Shown: positions 23,301 through 38,300, numbered from the stretch's first letter. The stretch is DNA of 64,000 nucleotides from Macrosoma leucophasiata (GCA_036365455.1 JAWQUS010000011.1:3616001-3680000); one strand, 5' to 3'. The notes: a model not told the origin generated them from the sequence alone. Numbers and translations are program-made.

Positions 23301-26300
23301 AGCGTAGACGCACCTTTACAAATGGCGAGCCTATTGACATATACCTATATTACTGGTGGTTAAATAAATTTGATAGAGTACTTAGTAAATTTTGAAAGTT
23401 AAATATATAAATAGTTCGACAATGATTTCAAAACAGAATATTTTCCCATGTAGAAGAAGCACGGGAGGTGTGTAAGGGCCGGGATATTTGGCGTGAAGAT
23501 ACATACATAGAGACATACATTTTAAATTTTAGCTACTAAATATCCAAAATATATCATTTTAAGTTAACCATATTTATTCACCTACCATCCGAGCAAAACT
23601 CAAAGGTATATGTTACCACCCCTAGACCTTTTTATCAATATTAAATCGTCAATAATAATTACTTATCTATTATTTTTCGTATCATTATTTTAGGGATACC
23701 ATAAGAAAGTAAAGATTCCTGAATGCGACCGGACAGGTCACATTTTATTTAATTAAACTTTTGAACACATACTAAATGTACATAATTTACGTGTTAATTG
23801 AGGGCTGAATCAAATTCCCTGGAGGATTTTGTGTATTTTAATAGTAAGGTAAATTACAATTTTCTGGAGGATTTTGTGTATTTTAAGTAATGTAAGGTAA
23901 ATTATTATACCTACATACCTACCTATTAAAAAAACATTTTTTGGCATACTATAAATTTACTAGACTATTAAACTGATAAGATTAGTTTAGAATAGTTAGT
24001 TAATCTTATCTTTCCGGTCATCAAACAGACAAAAACTAAACGTTTATAATATATTATCACACTTTAGATAGATTATGACTCACTGGTGGTAGAGTTCCAG
24101 TGTAAGGACTCGAGTATCTCATTGGTCGAGTAGCCAGTTTAATTGCAATAATCCTACTAATATTAAATAATGCGAAAGTTTGTGAGTATGGATGGTTGGA
24201 TGTTTGTAACTCTTTCACGAAACAACTGCTTTACGGATTTGGATGAAACTTTACAGTAATATAGGTTATACATTGGAATAACATAGAGGCTAAAAATTGC
24301 AATGTTTAAAAGTACACGCCGACGAAGTCGCGGGCAAAAACTAGTCATTAATAACTATTAGAAAGATACTTCGGAAAATGTCGATCCTTACGTCGACGTT
24401 AACTTCACTCTCACTCACCAATGCTCACTGGTTTCTAAATGTTAAAATAACTCGTTCCTCTTAACATTTACTTGTAATGGCAAGTGGAAATGAATGTCTA
24501 TTCTATAGGATAAATATCTTCTACTAGTCATCAAAAATTACTTCTAAATCCATTTTATCGAAGAGAGACAAAAAAGTATTTTGGGTTAATTTAATTTTAA
24601 TTGCACCATCTGCATTGCATGCATCAATGCATTAAATTTTTTAAGCTTATTGCAGATTATGTATAGGCATGCAAACATAATTTTCTTTTCACGATCGTCA
24701 ATTTGTGGTGTCCTCTATTAACCACCCTCTCCATATTGCAATTGTTTAACAAAAGCTGAACTCTCTTTGTCGTATACGTATTTTAGCTAAAGAGTTGCTA
24801 ATCTCTCCTTTTTCTTGTACTGTCATAGGTAACTAAAACGTTTATGAATAAGGGTGACCCCCTTATTCACGTCTTCAATTTTGGCAATTAAGTATAATTG
24901 CTTACTTAATAATTATTTAATGTTAACTTGCACCTAGTGTCCGGTCTCATCGACTGTCTCACAGCAAGCGTCGTTCGAATTGTTCGAAAACGATAATCAC
25001 GTACCTACCAACTAGCCGCAGTGCTTGCAAAAGCGTCGCCATAGCGACGTCGTTGTTAGACATTATAAATATGCACACTCCTGTCATCGGGGCACAACAC
25101 AAACTGGTTTGACATAGCCCCGCTTCAAGCGAACAAGTCTGCTCTATCTGTTACGTCGCTAGAGCGCCACTCGGAGCACTTGTGTCACTTCATATGGGTC
25201 ATTTCATAGGATTCTTGCTGGATGAACGTGCGTTAGGTCGTTATTTATGTTGGTATTGGATTTGATTTGCTAGAAACTGTTTAATAATATCATTTCCGGT
25301 AGAGTTATCGAATAAAGTACATATCGCTTCTTTACAAGAATAATGTGACATTTCATCTAAATCGTTCTTTATGAAATGCAACATTATTCTTAGAAGAATA
25401 ACGTTACATTTCATCTAAATCGTTCTATATGAAATGTCACATTATTCTTGTAAAGAGGCTTACATTTCATCTAAATCGTTCTATATGAAATGTCACATTA
25501 TTCTTGTAAAGAGGCGATATGATTTCATACTATTTTATAGTCTACTAACTGTCCCGGCGATCGTATAGTGGTATAATAAATATAACTACGTTAAGAAAAA
25601 CCGACTTCAAAACTGAAAAGTAAAAAATAATAAAGATTTAATTGTAATTATATACTACCTATTATTTATATGTGCTATTTACTAATAGGTTTGAAGTCGG
25701 TGCCAAGCCTTAAACAAATAATTATATTTTAATCACTTAAATATGAATACGAGTAAATTAATACACTGAATAAAACGTAACCGGCGAATCGTGGGTGTTT
25801 GCATGTATGCTTGAATTCATGCATTTCTCCTCTGCCTACCCTTTCGGGGATTACAGCCGTGAAGTTACGTTTTAATACAATGAAATGCCTACTTTAGTGA
25901 TTTTGGCTTGGCACCGACTTCAAACCTATTAGTAAATAACACATATAAATAATAGGTAGTATATAATTACAATTAAATCTTTATTATTTTTTACTTTTCA
26001 GTTTTGAAGTCGGTTTTTCTTAACGTAGTTATATTTATTTAACACTTTTTAGTTTATTGCTGCATTGCCAATTAGATTAATGTTCACATCTGTTATATTT
26101 GTAAAATCTGAGTCTTTTAGAATCGTGACAATTAGATACCTAATTTAAATTGTTTAGGTGTGTCGATACAAAATTATTACACGACTATACGAAATCAATG
26201 AAACAAAATTATCCACGAAGGAAATAGGCTGTGTGGTGTCGTCGATGAGTAAATGTGTCATTGTCACTTGTTGTCATCTTGTTGTCATGCGCATTAGGAC

Positions 26301-29300
26301 TATCCAGGACGTCAGTGGATTCGATTGAACGTACTGTATGACAACTCGCCGTCTATTCTTATTCCTATAGTAAGAGGTGAAAGTAAGTAACAAAATGCTC
26401 ATAAAATAAATACTGATGGGCCTATCTGAATCAAATTTTTATGGGATCAATTCGAAACCATTCCGCATCAAACAAAACAAGAATTACGTAAATCGGTCCT
26501 GAAATCTCGGCGAAATTCGCGTACATACATAAAAAATATATATACCGGCCGAATTGAGAACCTTCTCGTTTTTTGAACTTGGTTAAAAAATAGGCTACTC
26601 AGACCTACCGAATATACAAAAAAAAGGAGTAAGGTTACAAACACTGTGACACAATCAATGTAGATTTTTACATTCGATTCGATATTATTTTTTATATTTT
26701 GAGAAGCTACGCTGTCTTTTTTTGCTCTGTCGTCTTTTTATAATTTTGTAGTTGGATCAAGGAAGAGATTAATCGACGACACGCAGGGTAAATATATTTT
26801 TTTTAATTATATTGATACATCGATAGTTTTTTCGATATATCGAACACTGGTACTGATATTTTTAAAATAAAAAGATCAACAGCCCTACATCGAGTTTGAC
26901 AAGCTGACAACGACAAGACATTGACATCTACAATTTTTTTTAGGGTCACGGCACAAGGCAATGGTTCTATCGCCATTCCACCGTATGTGTGACGTCATAT
27001 GGCGCATACGTCTTTTTAGAATACACTAACTTTCAAAGTAGAAATTATGAATGAAAAGTACAAAATTTCGAAAAATGGTTAAACACGGGTGCCCTAGTTT
27101 TGAATAAACTTTTGAATAATGTAATAAAACATGTAGGTTAAAATATGAAATGTTGTCAATTGAAGGGAAATAGTAAAAACCACAAATTCATTTTCCCATA
27201 CAAATAGTCCGTATATATCAAACCTTTGACACATTATTTAATTTTGTGGCAATACGAAGTTTGCCGGGTCACCTAGTCATTTATAAAACTTTCTTCCGGA
27301 CTGTTGATGGATTCTACTCATACAGCGTGTGTGGATAAAATTCCACTCCTCAGTAGTACGAAATCTTAAATTACCTTCATATTCGTTGGTACAGTAAGTA
27401 GTTGGCAGATTATCGTGGTGAAATGTTTCTTCCAAATGACTTCCTTAGCGCTTTTATATACCTACATGTGATAGGTTCTTTATATCTTAGTTAGAATCCT
27501 CAGATCGGTGCCTTTTGAGTTTAATGATTTTATTCAGTTTTCTTAAGTTCTTCACACTACACCACTCTTCCTGATTGAAAGGCGACCTGTGTTCCTTTTA
27601 CGCAAATGTGATGCAATTAATTCCATTTCCTACTTGATGATTTTCTGGCAGTCAAGAATTTTTAAAAGTATGATCATGCAAGAACCGGTTGGTTCACAAC
27701 AAGAAAGCTGTGGGTAACCTAAATTACTAAAGATTTATACCTAGTAGATACTTATACCCAGCAGATCGCTTATTAAATTAAAGAAGACTGCTGACTGATT
27801 GGAAACGCCCACTGTCCGTCAATTTGCTCCAATGAGACACTTAATAATCAGGGGATTTCCCGTTTTAGTACATAGGATTATGTTGAATAATGTGCTGTGA
27901 TAATAGTTAGAGTACCTATAGACATTGTAACGTGAACTGGTAGCCGCAGGAACAAAACCATAGAAGTTCCTTATAGGTACATGCAAGTATTGTGTAGTTT
28001 TTAAATTCACAGTTATGTTTCGTGCAAGTATTTTTTTATGTTATGAAGGTGACAAACTAGCATGCAGTTCACATAAATGTTGTGTGATGACTGCACCCTA
28101 TAGACATCTACACTAAAATCAGAGGTCAAAATGCAGATGCGTTGCCACCCCTGAGACTTATGTTGTTGTCTCTATGATAGCCATTATGGAGTCATACATT
28201 ATCATCTAACCGGAACACGATAGTGCTTAACTACCATTTCGCGGCAGATAGATAAGGTAATGCGGTGGTGCCTACGCCCTCGATCTCTACCACCAGTAAA
28301 ACATTTTAAAGTATTTAATTTTCATTTCCCTTATATTTATACTCTGACAAAATGATGCGAAGGTTTGGCAGAGCATGTTGGGTGTGAATGCGCTATACAC
28401 TATGCGATAATTATATTAGGTATGCTTATTATAAAGTCGCAAAATATAGCATGCATGAAATGACATTTTACGCTCCATGGTTCGAAATGAAGTTCGAATG
28501 TTTCTCGAGTTCCCAAGTACCAAGATATCTATACAATTTTAACTCAACGGTTCGATTCTACCCAGAACGTGTAAAATGTGGAACAAACTTCCCTCTGAGG
28601 TGTTCCCTCGGTGCTACAAGAATGACGTCAAGATCTTTTAGAGCTGGCAGCGCGTTGTCAACTCCCCTAGTGTTGCAATCGTTCATCGGCTACGGTGACT
28701 ATTTGCCTTCAGATATCATCGTATCTAACCTATTCTATCTAATAATTTACTCCACATATCTGTGTTGTATAGGTACTTTAAGTTTGCATAATGCATATTT
28801 CCATTTTCTGAAAATTCCCAGTACCTCAAAGTTTGGTTATGTGCCAACAGGCATGTCAACAGAGATGTCAACAGGCTCGCCACCTGTTACATGGGCCAAA
28901 AACGTAACCGGCGAATCGTGGGTGTTTGCATGTATGCTTGAATGCATGCATTTACCTCTGCCTACCCCTTCGGGGATTACAGGCGTGAAGTTACGTATAA
29001 AATGCATATTTGTTAAAATACAGGCATCTTAATCTATTTTAATGAATCGTGGAAGAACAAAATGCTGTGATTTTTGTCATGAAGTGGCAAACAAGAACAC
29101 GGTTTACATTGATGGTAAATAATACTGTAGCCTATAAACATCTACATGAAACCAGAAGTTTCAATATAGGTAGATGCGTTGCCACTCCTGAGGCCAAACA
29201 GTGCTATGCCCACAGAATAGCTGTTCCGTGGTTATGCCTCTATGCCGGAATTCACAGGCTTGTCAAATTACGTTACCACCTGACCGAAACACGATAGTGC

Positions 29301-32300
29301 TGGACATTACCATTTAGAGGCAAGTAGATTAGGTAATGCGGTAGTCCCTACGGCCGCGAGTTCTGACACTGGAGCTCTATCCCCATTTGTTAATAGTAGC
29401 CTATTCTCCGCAGAAAAGCTAAGGAAGCTATCTCTGTCTCATTAATTAATAACAGACTTATCTAAAGCCTGATTACCGTTGCAAAGTAGGTAGGTACGTA
29501 GTAGGTACAGAGTTTGTTTAGGTTTCGGAAGACTATAGACAGTTAGGATCTCACTGCAGAATCATTTCGTTCATCCAGATATGCTGCAAACCTATTTTTT
29601 ACGCATATTAATAATCTATAGAATAATAATTATATCCACTAGGTTGCTTATCAATAAAAAGCCGCAAGTATTTTTAATTAAATTATTTTATTCTTAACAG
29701 CCAGCAGCTCTTATATGCGGCCGATTTAATTTGGCTCTCGTATATCATAATAATGAAAAAAAAAGAATTATTCCCAGTTGCCCCCGCGGCGATTGCCACC
29801 GGAGGCAAATGGGACAAAATTTTCAACTGCAAACTGGGAATGATTGCCCCGCTTCAGTTTCGCTGTACATTGCTTTCTCCATCGTAGAGAAAAAAAGCGA
29901 TTGGAAAGAAATATTATTAAAGTAAATTTTTAAGCACCGACAGCTAAAAGTATGTATGTATCTTCACGCCAGGTCCCTAATGGGGTAGGTAGAGAGTGTA
30001 GAGCGCCAGATAAAAGTGCTATCCTGAAGTTAGTTGCTACACACATAAAGTCGAAAATAAAAATATTTATCTATTGATTTTGGACAAAAAATCAACACGC
30101 TGTCAAAATGTAAATCCAAGACGGCGGCTGCATGGAATTGTCAATTTTTTCGTCATGGGTGTCGTTTTCATGGTTCTTGAGGGCGTTGACAACTCGATGC
30201 AGCCGCCATCTTGGATTTACATTTTGACACCACTATCGAATTGAACACCCTCAAGAACCATGAAAACGACACCCATGACGAAAAAGTTGACAACTCCATG
30301 CAGCCGCCATCTTGGATATACATTTTGACACCACTATCGAATTCAACACCCTCAAGAGCCATGAAAACGACACCCATGACGAAAAAGTTGACAACTCCAT
30401 GCAGCCGCCATCTTGGATTTACATTTTGACACCACTATCGAATTCAACACCTTCAAGAACCATGAAAACGACACCCATGATGAAAAAGTTGACAACTCCA
30501 TGCAGCCGCCATCTTGGATTTACATTTTGACACCACAATCGAATTCAACACCCTCGAGAACCATGAAAACGACACCCATGATGAAAAAGTTGACAACTCC
30601 ATGCAGCCGCCATCTTGGATTTACATTTTGACACCACAATCGAATTCAACACCCTCGAGAACCATGAAAACGACTCCCATGACGAAAAAGTTGACAACTC
30701 CATGCAGCCGCCATCTTGGATTTACATTTTGACAGCGTATTGATTTTTTGTCCAAAATCAATAGATAAATATTTTTATTTTCGACTTTATGTGTGTAGCA
30801 ACTAACTTCAGGATAGCACTTTTATCTGGCGCTCTACACTCTCTACCTACCCCATTAGGGACCTGGCGTGAAGATACATACATACTTTTAGCTGTCGGTG
30901 CTTAAAAATTTACTTTCATAATATTTCTTTCCAATCGCTTTTATTCTCTACGATGGAGAAAGCAATGTACAGCGAAACTGAAGCGGGGGCAATCATTCCC
31001 AGTTGCCTCCGGTGGCAACTGGGAAAATTTTGTCCCATTCGCCTCCGGTGGCAATCGCCGCGGGGGCAACTGGGAATAATAAAAAAAAAACCTTTTATTT
31101 GATATATATATAAAATACATGTACGTTACGATCGTATTATAAATTCATTAATGTTATTATTTAATTTAATGTATTTATTTATTCATTTATTTGCATAAAA
31201 TGTAGGTTACAGAGATAAAAAAGATTGTCGGTGGCCTTATACATTTTGTCGATATACGACGTGCAAATTTTACAATTATAGGTAATTATACTTATTCATT
31301 AATTACTTAAACCAAGTCAACATAATATAAAACGATAATTACCATTAAATTAAATATACGTGTTTCAAATGTCAGATGTGTTTCTAAAGTCAAATCATCA
31401 CAACATTATAAGTATCTAATTGTCCAAACATAAATAATCAAAAAAAACATAGTTAAGCAGTGTCATAGTAGTTCATGGAATAGTTATAATAATCTTACTC
31501 TATAACGTTTGAGGAATATCAATTTAAATTGTATTGAACGAAATTATAAAAAACATAAAGGCGTACGTACGTACACTAATTTATAAGACAATAATTTTAT
31601 TAAGAGACTAGCTGACCCGGCAAACTTTGTATTGCCTCAGAATGAAATAATGTGTCAAAGGTTTGATAGTTAGGGACTATTTGTATGGGGATATGAAATT
31701 GTAGTATTTACTATTTCCCTTCTAATTCATCATATTTTCTTACCTTTTAAACCTTCCCTGGACTTGAAAAAATCATTCAAAAGCAAAATTAGCCAAATCG
31801 GTCCAGCCGTTCTCGAGTTTTAGCGAGACTAACGAACAGCAATTGATTTTTATATATGTACTAGCGGCCCGCCCCGGCTTCGCCCGCGCTGCTCTGCTCC
31901 TATTAGTCATAGCGTAATGTAAGCTATCCTATCTCTCAAGTTGGATCGAACTGCACATGGTGTGCGAATTTTATTATAATCGGTTAAGTGGTTCAGGAGT
32001 CCATTGAGGACAAACATTGTGACACGAGATTTATATATATTAAGATTAAGATATAGATTATCACTCAAATTTAAATGCGATTGAATATATTTGGAGATCG
32101 CAGAAAAAGTAAAAAAAACATGTAACCATTTAGAAAAAAAATGAAAAAGACTACCTACTTGAAATATTTTGACTTTAATTTTGAATTTATAATTAAAGTG
32201 AAGGATGCTTCTGACGACGGCAAATCGGAATCGGAAATTGAATTGTCTGATAGTGATACTAAATACTGCAATACTGAAGTTTAATATTTTAATATCTATT

Positions 32301-35300
32301 TTGTTACCACTTCTACTTACCCATACCAATTTATTTTATTTACTGCTTTTCTTGCTCATCATCGTAACCTATCCCAAACATTTACAATAATAATATTTTT
32401 GGTAGAGCTCCAGTGACGCAGCTCGCGGGCGTAGGCACCACCGCATCACCTAATATACTTGCCGCTAAATGGTAGTGTTCAGCACTATCGTGTTCCGGTC
32501 AGGTGGTAATGTACGGCCTTGTAATTTCCGGCACAGAGGCATAACACCTTTTATCTTGGTCTTTGTGTGGGTGTCTTTGGGCTGCAGTCATCTCTTGACA
32601 TCAATGTGAACTGCATGCTTGTTTGCCACTTCCATGGCATAAAAATTGAGTAAACCTTTAAAATATTTCCGCGTATCAATTTTTTTTGCCAACGCTTTCA
32701 GCGGTTACACATACCAGCGCACTTATCTGTACACAACACTACCACCTACAACCAAAGCGAAAAGGACTTCATGAGATAGAATAACTATAATATACCTAGA
32801 TAAAGTCTAATTTGCAATGATTTTGGAACAATGGAAACTTCTTTTATGGTACATAGTAATTTATAGACTCGCAATAACTATCACGGAAGCAAAACAACTT
32901 AGGCTTCGGGGGTCAAACAAAGTACAGTACTTAACAATTAATATTGCACATCGAGCCTGCGAGAGAGACGATCGGCTAGTTTCGACTTCGGAGAGCGTTA
33001 TCACTGTTGCACACTGCCTACGTAAGCACTGTCAGTCCGGTATTGGGCAAAATTTAATCAAAATGGTGGACAAACGTCAAATAGTTACGGTGCGAAAGAG
33101 ATAACGCTCTACAGATCCGAAATAAGCCGAAGTCTTCTTCCTAGGCTCGATGTGCAATATTTATTGTGGAGCACCTGAGCACTGTATCTGCATTTTGATC
33201 TACGGTTTTTGTGTAGGTAGATGACTATAAATGCTACCATAATCATCTCATCAATATGTACTTCATGTTTGTTTGCCACCACGATAACATAAAACAAGTT
33301 TATTTAATTTGGGGTTGATAATCTAGGCAATACAGGTAGCATCATTTGTGTGATTCTATTTCTATGAATCACAACTAATGTAACGTTTAACAGTTGCGTC
33401 ATGTTCTTATTTAATTGTAACATTCCCGTGATATGTTGCCGATAAGTTAAATCTATACCAGAGAATATCTAATAATACTACGTATAGAATGGACACTTCG
33501 ATGTCCCGCCCGATTTCCCCGCCTTACCCAACCTCCTCCCCTCTTATGGGCGACGTTTGGTATTCTCTACGTGCTATGCGCACAGATGCACATGTAAATA
33601 CACGTCACTGATTGGTGTTTGTGTAATAGAGACCAAATTAAGTGTTTCTATGGAATTTTGGGTGGAGTGTCCGCGGTGTGTCTATACTAAAAGTTATGCC
33701 ATACTGTATCTATATTGTTTACTCTACATTAATATAATATAGCCTATATTACTCCTGAATGAAAATGAAAATAAATTCACAATCATAAAGCTACACTAAG
33801 TTTTATGATTTGTGAAAGAATTTTCATTTTTGGTTCAGTGTTTCCGAAGATGAGTCTCTGCAAACAAACAATCAGAGTTACAAACTTTACCTCTTTATCA
33901 TATCTGTACAGATAATTCGATAATATTAGGACATTTCTATTTGGTTTTGACGCAGAACGTCACGTTCGCAAAACGTCATCTAGAAAAAATTGGTCACTTT
34001 TGCTAAAGGTAATTTTCTCAGAAAGTCATTTTAGCAAAAAGTCACTTTAATATTTTTGTAGCTAACAATTTTTGTAATTCGCTCTCTTTATTGATATTAA
34101 TATGCGACACCGTTGGCACTAAAGTTAGTATGTTTCAATTATTTAAATAAAACTTCGTCGGATACAAAATTACGATGTGCACCCCTGAATCAAAATCCGT
34201 GTTCTTTTGTAAAACATGGTCGAGAAATGTATAATAGCCGATCCAGGGGTTGGCTAAGAGGTCAAGCTACCCCAAAAACATCCAAGTCCAGTCCAACTAA
34301 TCTTATTTACTGATTTATGTTTTAAATAATCTATGTTATCTAATCTATGTTTATGAATAAGGAAGGATCCATAGACAAAAGTTACATAAAATATAGAGGT
34401 ATCTATATTAATTCCCAAAGATTAAGAACCTTTCGGTCCATTTGGACAACTGTGCCATTTTCAATACGCCTACAACTGTGCCATTTTCAACAGTTTCAAT
34501 ACGCCTACTTCCCAAAAGGACAACTTTCCCAACTGTTCTATTTCCCAAAAGGACAACTTTCCCAACTGGTCTATTTCTCAAAAGGACAACTTTCCCAATT
34601 GGTCTATTTCCCAAAAGGACAACTTTCTCAATTGGTATACCCAGAGTAGGTAGCCCAATATGCGACATTACGATGGGGGAAATAAATATCACGCTCTCCG
34701 GCACAGAGGCATAACACCTTAATCCTCAGGAGTGGTAACGCATCTGCATTTTGGCCTTAGTCTTTGTGTAAGTGTCTATAGGCTGCAGTCTTCACTTAAC
34801 ATCAATGTGAACTGCATGCTTGTTTGCCACTTCCATCACATTAAAAAAAACTCAAGGTAGACTTGACAATAATGCCATGAAATAAAAACACTAGCCATAC
34901 TGATGAACAGAAATTTTATTAAACCATCAAAAAAATGCTTACAACAATACAAGTACTTAATTATCTATGAAAAAAAAAATGATTCACCGAAATGTTTGTA
35001 AGCGCATAACTTCCAAACAACTGCACCTAATCGGATAATAAATCTTTTACGTGTTTTTTAAGGTTTCTCTAAGGTTACAATAGCAAAAATTGTAGGTTTG
35101 TGTGTACCTATATTGTATAAAAAATATTTTAAAATCACGCATGGCCCCGCGGATGGTGTCGATCGTAAGCGATCTACTCGGTTAAGCATTAAGGGCACGG
35201 TCGGGTGTGTGATGGGTGACCGCTAGTGGCAAATTAAAATGCGCGTTTCCGTGCTTCGGAGGGCACATTAAGCCGTCGGTCCCGGTTGCTATCGATAGAT

Positions 35301-38300
35301 AGCAGTCGTTAAACCTTGTTGGAGGCCTTATCGGTTTGAAAACATCCGACATCGGGTTGGCCACTAACCCGTATCTCCACCAATCCGCATTGGAGCAGCG
35401 TGGTGTTATAAGCTCCAGGCCTCCTAAAAGGAAAGAGACTCGTGCCCAGCTGTGGGACGTATAATGGCTTGCCATTATTATTATATTTATTATTTTAAAA
35501 TCTCCGACATGCGTGTATGCGAAACAGGCAGAAGACGTTGTGTGTGAGACGGACGTCTTCAATATATTGAGAAATGATGTTAGACTTTAGACAGTATTGA
35601 AGAGACGGCAAAAAAATATGACGGTACGAAGTTCGCCGGTTCAGATAGTTAAAAAAATCAGACAGAGCATAAGTAAATCGGTGAAACAATAATCTCATAG
35701 CTTGGCCAAGTCACAAAATATTTTTGCTTAATATACCTATTAAATACTACAGCCTATTTTAAAGCAAAAAAAAAACCGGTCAAGTGCGTGTCGGGGCACG
35801 TGCAGTGTAGGGTTCCGTAGTTTATAGGTTTGATTAACACAATGAAAAAAAATATATAAATATTTTCTATGGAGTTGTTCAAAAATTTCGAGTATTACAT
35901 TTGGTCGACTATTTCTCGCAAACTTGAAGGCCACTTAGGTGTAGTTTTCCTTTTAATATCGTTATATGTAGCTACTATTGCCGTAACGTTTGAATTTATA
36001 ACAACAACCGTTTTGTTGGTAGAGGAGGAGGACACTTGTCTCTAACGAAAATTGGCACTTTAAAGCTCAATAAGTCACGAACGGTTAACTAAATCCAAAT
36101 GTGATGTTAGCACACCCCAAACGTTTTTGAAAGACCTATCCAACGATATCCCACACTATATAGAAATCGAAAAACAAAAATTATCCGCGCTTTACATGAG
36201 AGGGGCGGTACACTAAATAATTTTATTTTACATGATTCTATTCTACCACTTTGTCGGCACGATTAAGGTGTATACTTGTGCCGTGACCGACCCGTGGTAC
36301 AACTGCGATGTCCAACTGGTTGTACTACGGAGAAGTAAAGTTACCCATAGTTCAACTGGTTGTTCTATGGGGAAATATCTTTACCGATGGTTCAACTCGA
36401 GTGAGTAGTTCTTTCCTTGGTCCAACTAGTTGTACTACTGGGAATTGAATGTATCTATGAAACAACTGCTGATAATAAACAGGTTATCAGTCATTGCCCG
36501 TGGTACAGCTACTTAGTCCACCTGGGTGAAACAGGGGTAAAATTTTCTGCCCATAGTACACCTCTTGTCAGTCAGGTATACCAGGGGTAATTTATACTTT
36601 CGGTGGTCCACCTGCTAGATAGTTGACACAGAAAAAAAACGTCCAACTTCAATTCCTTTCTGGTTTTTAAATTAATTTAAAACCTAACCCATCTATTTCG
36701 ATTCTATAAATATTTAATCGTATTACGTTGTACATTACAACTCATTAGAAAACATCTGATGATTCCCTTTAGTTCCAAAAAGTTGAGTATTCTATGCTAA
36801 CACTACAGGTGGACCACGGGAAAAATATATTTCTCTTGGAACACCTAGGTGAACTAAGCTGGATAACAGAAATAAGTAATTACCCCTGGTACACCCAATT
36901 AATAATAATAGGTGTACCACGGGTAGAATATTATTCCCCTGGTTCACCCAGGTGGACTTAGTAGGTGTACCACGGGAACACCTAGGTGAACTAAGCTGGA
37001 TAACAGAAATAAGTAATTACCCCTGGTACACCCAATTAATAATAATAGGTGTACCACGGGTAGAATATTATTCCCCTGGTTCACCCAGGTGGACTTAGTA
37101 GGTGTACCACGGGAAATGACCCGATGGTATGTAATGCGATTGCTACCTCTTTTGTTTAATTGTCTATTGATGATTAAAACGTTGATACTGACGCGTGAAT
37201 ATTTCTCGTTTTCACACGATACCAAAGTAAAATGTCGGAAAACTGTGAAGTTACAATAATTGAAATAAAAGGCACAATATATAATAAACGATGATCATCT
37301 TATCCCCGTGGTTCAACCAGTTGGACATAATTTCACAGTTGTACCACGGGTCATAATCAAAAAAGAGTTGAACTATCGGTAACTTTGCTTCCCCGTAGTA
37401 CAACCAGTTGGACATTGCAGTTGTACCACGGGTCGGTCACGTACTTGCGCCAAATTTCAAGTCTCTAGTACCAATAGTTTTTGATTTTAAAAGGCTTGCA
37501 ATTAATGCTGCATGTAGAGATGTAGACAGACTTATTGACGTGACAACGTCTTAAATTAGGTTGCGGCTCGGAGTCACTCATGAAAAAGTGTAACGCCCGG
37601 TAACGTAACGATGAGTCACCGAACGAGAGAGAGGCCTGCCGGACCGGCGAATGCCTTTCTACCGAGAAAAAGACGTCACGTAAAATCTTCGCCCGTAAAA
37701 CTGACTTTACAGGCAACCAGTTTTTTTTTACTATCGTATTGTCTTGTCACCTCTATATCATGGATACTAGATGAATGAGGGAAATAGATCTAAGTACGCG
37801 GAAACACAATCTAGTTCTCGCTTCAACACCTATCTTACTCGAGAGTCGTGCTCTAAAGGCGCGTTGACACAAAATGATCTTTGATAATGTGGCTTTGACG
37901 AGTACTTCAAACATTACAAGCCTTATCCCAGTGCACTTAGATGATTGGGTTAGCGCGAGATTCACAGGCTGCATAGCATTTGTTTTTTGTTGACGATTCC
38001 ACCGCCCACTAGTGCATTCAGTCAACCGAACAATGACGGTCAAATCATTCCAATGGGGCGGTAGTCGGTGCAATAAAGCAAGATGGGCAGCAGCGGGCAG
38101 CTCTGATCTAAGAATTTTGCTTTTCGTCAGCGGATCGTTTAGGTACGTCTAACAAATCGACTTTATTTTGACTTAGTCGAACCATCAATATGTTATTTTT
38201 TTCTGAGAAGTGTTAAAACTCTTATTAAAATATATTATGTGCGCCCCAAAATACAAAGTTTTGATACCATTGTGAAACAAAATTATTATTGAAAGTTAGA

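Noticed and set aside
28388..29032. Longest open frame of the window (214 codons)
   Set aside because: It runs through a LINE remnant in a different frame and then into a family B SINE ([12 protein letters not shown] comes from the SINE body). No domain or splice support.
30211..30732. Series of 72-codon open frames 101 bases apart
   Set aside because: They repeat with the 101-bp tandem unit, in shifting frames, so they are by-products of the array.
32205..33104. Two open frames of 61-95 codons
   Set aside because: One is hydrophobic by AT bias and one crosses an inverted-repeat element; no support.
34347..34714. Repetitive frames on both strands ([14 protein letters not shown])
   Set aside because: Explained by the 33-bp minisatellite; no start context or homology.
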